DNA of 20,837 nucleotides, taken from assembly GCA_035687745.1 (NCBI GenBank), contig DASRVA010000148.1, positions 1 to 20,837 of the forward strand, read 5' to 3'. The translations under genes and the position numbers were made by a program. The DNA comes from DASRVA01 sp035687745. GTDB taxonomy: Bacteria > Gemmatimonadota > Gemmatimonadetes > JACCXV01 > JAHWKZ01. This document shows positions 13,588 to 19,347 of this stretch, one piece after another. The notes below the pieces were generated by a model, which was not told the origin of the DNA, did no database searches, and worked only from the letters and a program-made list of their open reading frames with translations. The number at the start of each line of letters is the position of its first letter. Positions within the stretch are counted from its first letter, which is position 1.

Positions 13588-15458
13588 GGCCTCTCCGCGC
13601 CCGATTCGATCATGCCGGCCCGCTCCACGAACTGGAGCTCGTAGAGAAGGGCGTACAGCCCGCCGGCCGCGCGGAGCTCCTCGTGCGTGCCCTGTTCCCG
13701 CACCTCGCCGTGGTGGAGGACGACGATCCGGTCGGCGCTCCGGACGGTCGACAGCCGGTGGGCGATCACGAGCGACGTCCGGCCGGCCAGGAGCGTCCGG
13801 ATGGCGTCCTCGATCAGGGCCTCGCTCTCGCTGTCGACGCTCGAGGTGGCTTCGTCGAGGATCAGGACGGGGGGGTCGAACGCCAGCGCGCGAGCCAGGG
13901 AGACGAGCTGCTTCTGCCCCGTCGAGAGGGTTCGCCCGCGTTCGCCGACCCGCGCGTCGAGGCCGCCCGGCAGGCCGGCCACGAACCGGTCGGCGCCGAC
14001 CGCCTTGATCGCGGCTTCGAGACGAGCCTGACCGATCGCCGCCTCGTCAAGGTCCACGTTCTCGCCCACCGTGCGCGAGAAGAGAAACGGGTCCTGAAGG
14101 ACGAGGCCGACCCGCCTGCGAAGCTCCTCGGGCGGGTACTCCCGGATGTCCACGCCGTCCAGGAGAATCCGGCCCCGGGTCACCTGGTAGAAGCCGGCCA
14201 GAAGGCTCGCGCAGGTCGTCTTGCCGGATCCCGTGGGGCCGACCAGGGCGACCCTGCTCCCCGGCTCGATCCGGAACGTGACGCCCTCGAGGATCCAGGC
14301 CTCGGGGTTGTAGCGGAACCACACGTCCTCGAACCGGACCTCGCCGGCGGGCTCGGGCAACCGGTCCGCCCGCCGGACGGAGGGCGCGGGCTCCGGCAAA
14401 GGCTCGTCCAGCAGATCGACCAGCCGCTCCCCCGACGCCATCGCCGCCTGCAGCAGGTTGTACTTCTCGGCCAGGTCCCGGATGGGCGCGAAGAACTTCT
14501 CCCCGTACTGGATGAATGCCACCAGCGAGCCGAACGTGAGCGCGCCCTGCAGGATCTCCCCACCGCCGTACCAGATCACGAGCGCGATCGACAGCGCGCC
14601 GAGGACCTCGACGATCGGGTAGAAGAGCGCGTAGTAGAGGATCGACCGGACCTGGGCGTCCCGATGGCCGCGGTTCAAGGCGCCGAACTCGAGTGCGCTG
14701 CGGCGCTCCTGGCGGAAGAGCTGTACGACATCCAGCCCGGTCACGTGCTCCTGGAGGTAGGCGTTCATCCGCGCCACCCACATCCGGATCTCGCGGTAGA
14801 CCGAACGCATCCGGATGCGAAAGAAGAGCGAGACGACGAGGATGAGGGGGACGACAGCCAGCGTGACGAGCGCGAGCCGCGGGTCGACCAGGAACATCGT
14901 CACCGCGATGGCGACCAGCATGAAGAGGTCGCTCAGGACCGCGATCACCCCCGAAGAGAAGAGGTCGTTCAGGACCTCGACGTCGCTGGTGACCCGGGTC
15001 ACGAGCCGTCCCACCGCCTGGCGGTCGAAGAAGGGGACGGGAAGCCGTTGGAGGTGGTCGAAGAGCCGCTCCCGAAGGTCGTGCATGGCGCGCTGGCCGA
15101 TCCACGCGGTGAGCCACGTCTGAAAGAACCCCAGCACGAGGTCGAGGACGAGGAGGCCGAAGTAGAGCACGGCCACGACGAGAAGCCCGCGCGCGTCGCC
15201 GACCGCGATATGGCGGTCGATCGCCACCTTGATCAGGTACGGCTGGAGGGCCTGGATCCCCGCCAGGACGAGAAGCAGGAGGAGCGCTGCCGCCATCGCC
15301 TTCCGGTAGGGAACCAGAAAGGCGAGCATCCGCCTGGCCAGGCGCCGGTCGAACGGTGCGTAGCGGATCTCGTCGGCGTGCTTCACGTCCCGAGAAAGTG
15401 CCTGGAGCGCGGTGGCCCGGTCAACCCGCCACCGCATGGTTGGAGCGGGAGCGGGCAC
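13584..15458 (-). CDS. ABC exporter half-transporter (canonical Walker B, variant signature)
   Basis: The protein has 624 residues: an N-terminal six-helix transmembrane domain (about 40-340) and an ATPase domain (about 370-610). Walker A is GPTGSGKTT, the Q-loop VGLVLQDPFLF, Walker B LILDEATSSVD with the catalytic Glu, and the H-loop IAHRLST. The signature is LSTGQKQ rather than LSGGQ, as in one partner of heterodimeric exporters (TM287/288, BmrCD type). Its predicted partner is the gene at 16578-18401, which carries the complementary Walker B defect. The substrate is unknown; lipid, drug or peptide export at the inner membrane is typical. A GAAGG 7 bases upstream supports the GTG at 15458; an ATG at 15437 is the alternative. 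It overlaps the NlpC/P60 gene as GTGA. Confidence 0.93.
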   Translation of the reverse strand: MPAPAPTMRWRVDRATALQALSRDVKHADEIRYAPFDRRLARRMLAFLVPYRKAMAAALLLLLVLAGIQALQPYLIKVAIDRHIAVGDARGLLVVAVLYFGLLVLDLVLGFFQTWLTAWIGQRAMHDLRERLFDHLQRLPVPFFDRQAVGRLVTRVTSDVEVLNDLFSSGVIAVLSDLFMLVAIAVTMFLVDPRLALVTLAVVPLILVVSLFFRIRMRSVYREIRMWVARMNAYLQEHVTGLDVVQLFRQERRSALEFGALNRGHRDAQVRSILYYALFYPIVEVLGALSIALVIWYGGGEILQGALTFGSLVAFIQYGEKFFAPIRDLAEKYNLLQAAMASGERLVDLLDEPLPEPAPSVRRADRLPEPAGEVRFEDVWFRYNPEAWILEGVTFRIEPGSRVALVGPTGSGKTTCASLLAGFYQVTRGRILLDGVDIREYPPEELRRRVGLVLQDPFLFSRTVGENVDLDEAAIGQARLEAAIKAVGADRFVAGLPGGLDARVGERGRTLSTGQKQLVSLARALAFDPPVLILDEATSSVDSESEALIEDAIRTLLAGRTSLVIAHRLSTVRSADRIVVLHHGEVREQGTHEELRAAGGLYALLYELQFVERAGMIESGAERP

Positions 15459-15468
15459 CGGCTACCTT
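15440..15468 (+). promoter_or_regulatory. Putative promoter of the lipoprotein/DsbA pair
   Basis: TTGGAG at 15440-15445 and TACCTT at 15463-15468 are separated by 17 bases. The -10 context CCGGCTACCTTC is close to CCGGCTACGTTC before the gene at 12125. It lies partly within the first codons of the divergent ABC gene. Here, unlike at 12125, the mRNA would have a leader of about 60 bases with a GGAGG ribosome binding site before the ATG at 15539. Confidence 0.3.
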
Positions 15469-15538
15469 CACGCCAGGGAAACCGGTCGGCAGAGCGGGGT
15501 ACCACCGGCGGGTCGCACGGGCTGGATCGGAGGACGAC

Positions 15539-15889
15539 ATGCGAGGACGTACGGTGCTCACGGTGGCGTTGGCGACGCTGGCGCTCCTGGGATGCCAGCG
15601 AGGCGGAGATGAGGAGGACGGCGGTCGTGCCGGTGGATCCGAGGATGCGCGGGTCGAGGAGGGCCTCGGGACGCTCCGGGTGATGAACGGGGCGTCGGAG
15701 CCGGTCGCGATCCACCTCGATGGGCGCGAGATCTACTCCGTGCCGCCCGGCCGCGCCTACACGTTCCGTAACCTGCCGCTGGGCGAGGTCAACCTTTACG
15801 GCGTCGGGCGCGTGTCCGAGCGCCACTATGGGCTGCCGGTGCTGACGATCGAAGAGGGGGAAGACTACGAGTGGACGATCCGGCCGTAG
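15539..15889 (+). CDS. Small lipoprotein of unknown function
   Basis: This 116-residue protein has a clear lipoprotein signal: MRGRTVLTVALATLALLGC with lipobox LLGC and Cys19. An acidic/Gly-rich linker follows (GGDEEDGGRAGGSEDARVEE). The mature domain of about 70 residues is strand-rich: GTLRVMNGASEPVAIHLDGREIYSVPPGRAYTFRNLPLGEVNLYGVG. This resembles small beta-sandwich domains of the PEGA or DUF4397 type that bind at the cell surface; the assignment is tentative. GGAGG five bases before the ATG decides the start. The last 19 bases overlap the DsbA-like gene, so the two are co-expressed, probably as a periplasmic pair. Confidence 0.8.
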   Translation: MRGRTVLTVALATLALLGCQRGGDEEDGGRAGGSEDARVEEGLGTLRVMNGASEPVAIHLDGREIYSVPPGRAYTFRNLPLGEVNLYGVGRVSERHYGLPVLTIEEGEDYEWTIRP

Positions 15890-16581
15890 CACGCACCGAA
15901 GGTCGGCGGCTGGGTCCGGCCGCGAGCCTGGGGGTCCTCGGGCTCCTGACCGGGCTCGCGATCGGCTGGCTGGTCTGGCGCTCGGCGCCCGAAGACATCG
16001 GCGGAGGGTCGGCGGAGGCACTCCCCGGACCCGGTCCGGAGGCGTCCGTCGAGGGCGTCAGCATCGCCCACGACCCCGTCCTCGGCCCCGACGACGCGCG
16101 GATCACGATCGTCGAGTTCTCGGACTTCGAGTGCCCGTTCTGCACGCGGTTCGTGCAGGAGACGGCGCCTCTCCTCCGCCGGCAGTACGGCGACGAGGTC
16201 CGGTGGGTGTTCGTCAACAACCCGCTCCAGGCGATCCACCCGCGCGCCTACGACCTCGCGCTGGCGGGCGAGTGCGCCCACGAGCAGGACCTGTTCTGGC
16301 CCTTCTACGACGCCATGTTCAGCGACCGCTACGGGACGTCGGACGGCGGGATCGCGAACGCCGCGCGCGACATCGGGGTCGAAACGCAGCGCTTCGAGGC
16401 CTGCTACCGGAACGCGGACCACGCCGAAGAGGTGGCGGCGGACCTGAAGGAGGCCCAGAAGTTCTACATCCTGGGGACGCCGACCTTCTTCGTGAATGGC
16501 CGGCGGATGGAGGGCGCGCTCCCCGCCGAGACGTTCGCGATGGTGATCGACTCGATCCTGGCGGCGCCCCAGACGCCCTAG
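15871..16581 (+). CDS. DsbA-family thiol:disulfide oxidoreductase, membrane anchored
   Basis: The protein has 236 residues. A single N-terminal membrane anchor lies near 17-36 (LGVLGLLTGLAIGWLVW). A thioredoxin-fold DsbA-like domain with helical insert follows. The active site is ECPFC (Cys88, Cys91) in FSDFECPFCTRF, and the cis-proline loop is LGTPTFFVNG (Pro204). Two more cysteines, Cys135 in AGECAHEQDLFWPF and Cys178 in FEACYR, are common in the DsbA/BdbD subgroup with a similar domain layout. It should oxidise or isomerise disulfides in the periplasm, tethered to the inner membrane. The GTG at 15871 lies inside the end of the lipoprotein gene, with GAGGGGG about 10 bases upstream. The TAG shares a CTAG with the stop of the convergent ABC gene. 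Confidence 0.92.
   Translation: MDDPAVARTEGRRLGPAASLGVLGLLTGLAIGWLVWRSAPEDIGGGSAEALPGPGPEASVEGVSIAHDPVLGPDDARITIVEFSDFECPFCTRFVQETAPLLRRQYGDEVRWVFVNNPLQAIHPRAYDLALAGECAHEQDLFWPFYDAMFSDRYGTSDGGIANAARDIGVETQRFEACYRNADHAEEVAADLKEAQKFYILGTPTFFVNGRRMEGALPAETFAMVIDSILAAPQTP
16578..16581. other. Convergent stop junction: shared CTAG
   Basis: CTAG at 16578-16581 gives TAG on the plus strand (DsbA-like gene) and TAG on the minus strand (ABC gene). There is no intergenic DNA and no hairpin terminator. Confidence 0.9.
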
Positions 16582-18401
16582 CTTCTTTCGATCTCGTTCT
16601 CGAGCCGCTGGCGCCGGTAGAGGGCCGCGTACCAACCCTTCCGAGCAAGCAGCTCGTCGTGAGCGCCGCTCTCGATGACACGGCCCGCATCGAGGACGAC
16701 GATCCGGTCGGCCGCCCGGAGGGTCGACGCACGGTGGCTGACGAGGATCGTCGTCCGCTCGGCCATGAACATCCGGAGCCGGAAGAGGATTCGCTCCTCG
16801 GTGGCGGTGTCGACCGACGAGAAGGCGTCGTCCAGGATCAGGATGGCCGGGTCGACGACGAGCGCCCGGGCAAGGGCGGCGCGCTGTCTCTGTCCGCCCG
16901 ACAGCGTGATGCCGCGCTCTCCCAGGAGCGTATCGAACCCGTCGGGGAAGCCCGCCACGTCCGCCTCGAGGCCCGCGATCCGGGCCGCTTCCTCGACGGT
17001 GAGGCGTGAAGGCCGGCCGTCCCCGTCGCCCGGGGCCCGCCCGACGATCCCGCGCGCAGCGGGTTCGGCGTGCCCGTCGGCCCCCGCGCCGAACAGGATG
17101 TTGGCGCGGAGCGTGTCGCTGAAGAGGAAGGGCTCCTGCTGGACGACCCCGAGCGCGCCGCGCAGCTCCTCGAGCGGCCATGTCTCGATCGTCCGGCCAT
17201 CGACGAGGATCGTACCCGACGTGGGCTCGTAGAGCCGGGCCAGCAGGCGCACGAGGGTCGACTTGCCGGAACCGGTCGGCCCGGTGATCCCGACCGTCGA
17301 GCCGGCCGGGATCTCGAGATCCACCCCGTCCAGGACGAGCGGCGTGTCGGGGCGGTAGCGGAAGGCGACGTCCCGGAAGGCGACCGACGAGCGGCCTCCC
17401 TGCGGGCCCGCGCCGTGTGTGCCGTCCTCCCCGGCGACGTTCGGGATGCCGGGCTCGGCCAGGAGCACGCGGTTGATCCGTCCCATGGCGGCCGCCGCCC
17501 GCTGGAAGAGATGGGTGATCCAACCGAAGGCGATGAGCGGCCAGCCGATCATGCCCAGGTACATGAGAAACGCCACCAGGTCGCCCAGGGTCAGGGTGCC
17601 GGCGGCGACTCGCGAGCCTCCCAGCCACAGGACGAGCAGTACGCTCGAGCCAAGCAGGAAGCCGAGGAGGGGGCTCAGGAAGGCCTGGATCCGGGCCAGG
17701 CGAAGATTGGCGTCCACGTACGCACCGCTCTCGGCCCGGAAGCGCGTCCGCTCGGCCGACTCACGCCCGTACGCACGGACGACGCGGAGACCGGCTAGAC
17801 TCTCCTGGACGACGGTCGTGACGTCGGCCAGCGCCGCCTGCGCCGCTTCGCTCCGGCGGTGGATCCGCTGTCCCATCGTCTGGACGGCGAGCGTCACGAA
17901 GGGAAGGGGCAGAAGGGCCCACAGCGTGAGGCCGGAGTCGATCCAGGCCATGAAGCCGACCGCCAGGAGGAGCGTCACGATCGTGTTGACGCCGAACATG
18001 TACCCCGGGCCGACCGCCATCCGGACGGCGCCCAGGTCGTTGACGAACCGGCTCATCACGTCACCGGTCGGGAACTCGTCGAACCAGGCGGGGGATTGCC
18101 GGAGGAGGTTCCGGTAGAGCGCGTCCCGGACATCCGCCTCGACGCGACGCGAGACGTCGTTGACGAGCCGCCTCTGTCCGTAGCGGAAGACCCCGCGCAC
18201 GAGCGCGAGAACCAGGATGGCGGCCGCGTAGACCGCGATCCCGCCCGGGGTCACCTCCGTCTGCAGGGCGTCGATGGCCTCCTTTACCACGATCGGACTC
18301 AGGGAACCAAAGGCCGCACTCAGGGCTATACAAACCGCCCCCCAGACGAGAGGACCCCGGTACGGACGAACGAAGGGAAGCAGCGGCTTGAGCGCGTCCA
18401 C
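16578..18401 (-). CDS. ABC exporter half-transporter (degenerate Walker B, canonical signature)
   Basis: The protein has 607 residues. The transmembrane domain (about 5-310) begins LLPFVRPYRGPLVWGAVCIAL; the ATPase domain spans about 345-600. Walker A is GPTGSGKST, the Q-loop LGVVQQEPFLFSD and the signature LSGGQRQR. Walker B is LILDDAFSSVD, with Asp in place of the catalytic Glu; the H-loop is VSHRAST. This is the degenerate-site partner of a heterodimeric exporter (TM287 type). Between Q-loop and signature, after NILFG, there is a Gly/Asp/Pro-rich insertion of about 25-30 residues (near 436-466). The start is the GTG at 18401, from alignment of the N-terminus with other exporters; no Shine-Dalgarno is visible. 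The divergent lipoprotein gene starts 1 base away. Confidence 0.92.
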   Translation of the reverse strand: MDALKPLLPFVRPYRGPLVWGAVCIALSAAFGSLSPIVVKEAIDALQTEVTPGGIAVYAAAILVLALVRGVFRYGQRRLVNDVSRRVEADVRDALYRNLLRQSPAWFDEFPTGDVMSRFVNDLGAVRMAVGPGYMFGVNTIVTLLLAVGFMAWIDSGLTLWALLPLPFVTLAVQTMGQRIHRRSEAAQAALADVTTVVQESLAGLRVVRAYGRESAERTRFRAESGAYVDANLRLARIQAFLSPLLGFLLGSSVLLVLWLGGSRVAAGTLTLGDLVAFLMYLGMIGWPLIAFGWITHLFQRAAAAMGRINRVLLAEPGIPNVAGEDGTHGAGPQGGRSSVAFRDVAFRYRPDTPLVLDGVDLEIPAGSTVGITGPTGSGKSTLVRLLARLYEPTSGTILVDGRTIETWPLEELRGALGVVQQEPFLFSDTLRANILFGAGADGHAEPAARGIVGRAPGDGDGRPSRLTVEEAARIAGLEADVAGFPDGFDTLLGERGITLSGGQRQRAALARALVVDPAILILDDAFSSVDTATEERILFRLRMFMAERTTILVSHRASTLRAADRIVVLDAGRVIESGAHDELLARKGWYAALYRRQRLENEIERS

Positions 18402-18402
18402 G

Positions 18403-19347
18403 ATGGGTAAGGTCCGCGTCGCGAAGACCCGCCGCCAGGGCCTGCTCCGGGCCTCGCTGCTCGGGCTCGCGCTCCAGGCCTGCGGCCCCGACGCGGCCCG
18501 GACCGTCCTCATCGAGGCGGATACCACGGAAGGCTCGCTCCAGGCGGTCGATTCCCCGCCCGGTTCGGGAGAGCCCGCCGAGCTGGTGTTCCTGGACGCC
18601 GACTCGCTCGCGCTCGAGCAGGGCTCGGCCGAGGAGGAGGCGCTCAGAGAGGAACCCTCCGCGGTCGCCCGCTCGGGATCCGACACCCGCCGCGGCGCGG
18701 TCCGGACCCGCGCTGCGCGCGGTGACGCCGGCGCGACCGACGATCGCGTCGCGGTAGCCGCGGATCCGGAGGAGGCCCGGGAGCCGGGGGGCCGGCCCCC
18801 ACCTCCGGTCCTCCTCACCTCCGGCCGCGTCCTCCTGCCCGCCGGTACCGTCCTCGCCGCCGAGCTCCGGACCCCTCTCCACACCGCGACCACCGTCGTC
18901 GGCGACCGCTTCGCCGCGCGCCTGACCCAGGCGATAGCGGCGGGAGGCCGGGTGGTGATCCCGGTCGGCGCCGTGGTCGAGGGGCGGGTGAGCCACGTCG
19001 GGAACGCGAGCGAGCCCGGTTACATCGCCTTCCTCCGCCTCGAGGCGCGGAAGATTCAGTTGGGCGATGGTCGCCGCCTGCGGATCCGGGCGGACGTCCT
19101 GGACGTGACCGGCCAGGAGGTCGTGGAGCGGGGCCGGGATGGCCGGCGGTCGGAAGTCCGAAGGGGCGCGATAACCCTGAGCAGCGCCGCGGCCGACGCC
19201 CGGCGGGCCATGCTGGACAGCATCCTGATCGGCCTCGCGGGCCGGGCCATCGTGGCGCGCACGGCGGACAAGGAGATCATCGTCGCCGCGGGGACGACGT
19301 TCACGCTGGAGCTGGTGGAGCCGCTGGAGATCCCCGCGTCCGGCTAG
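18403..19347 (+). CDS. Lipoprotein with VirB10/TrbI-like C-terminal domain
   Basis: The protein has 314 residues. A basic N-terminus and hydrophobic stretch end in LALQAC (Cys27), a good lipobox. Residues 28-135 are a low-complexity acidic/Ala/Arg/Pro linker. Residues 137-314 form a strand-rich domain: VLLPAGTVLAAELRTPLHTATTVVGDRFAARLTQAI, RVVIPVGAVVEGRVSHVG, LRLEARKIQLGDGRRLRIRADVLDV, and the final KEIIVAAGTTFTLELVEPLEI. The order of 'paGt', 'IPvGa.v.G' and the terminal 'v.aGt.f.l.l..pl' resembles VirB10/TrbI C-terminal barrels of type IV secretion, but no other such gene is nearby, so its role is open. The ATG lies 1 base from the divergent ABC start and has no Shine-Dalgarno. Its stop shares CTAG with the gamma-glutamyltransferase stop. 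Confidence 0.75.
   Translation: MGKVRVAKTRRQGLLRASLLGLALQACGPDAARTVLIEADTTEGSLQAVDSPPGSGEPAELVFLDADSLALEQGSAEEEALREEPSAVARSGSDTRRGAVRTRAARGDAGATDDRVAVAADPEEAREPGGRPPPPVLLTSGRVLLPAGTVLAAELRTPLHTATTVVGDRFAARLTQAIAAGGRVVIPVGAVVEGRVSHVGNASEPGYIAFLRLEARKIQLGDGRRLRIRADVLDVTGQEVVERGRDGRRSEVRRGAITLSSAAADARRAMLDSILIGLAGRAIVARTADKEIIVAAGTTFTLELVEPLEIPASG
19334..19347. other. Convergent stop junction: shared CTAG, with 14-bp repeat
   Basis: CTAG at 19344-19347 provides the stop codons of both convergent genes. The 14 bases CCGCGTCCGGCTAG at 19334-19347 are identical to 12660-12673, where another plus-strand gene also ends in Ala-Ser-Gly-stop. Confidence 0.8.

Noticed and set aside
13569..15683. A very long plus-strand open frame (about 700 codons) antisense to the first ABC gene
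   Set aside because: Its translation is low-complexity Asp/Glu/Arg/His-rich with no domain, while the minus strand encodes a complete ABC exporter. Long antisense frames are expected in very GC-rich coding DNA.
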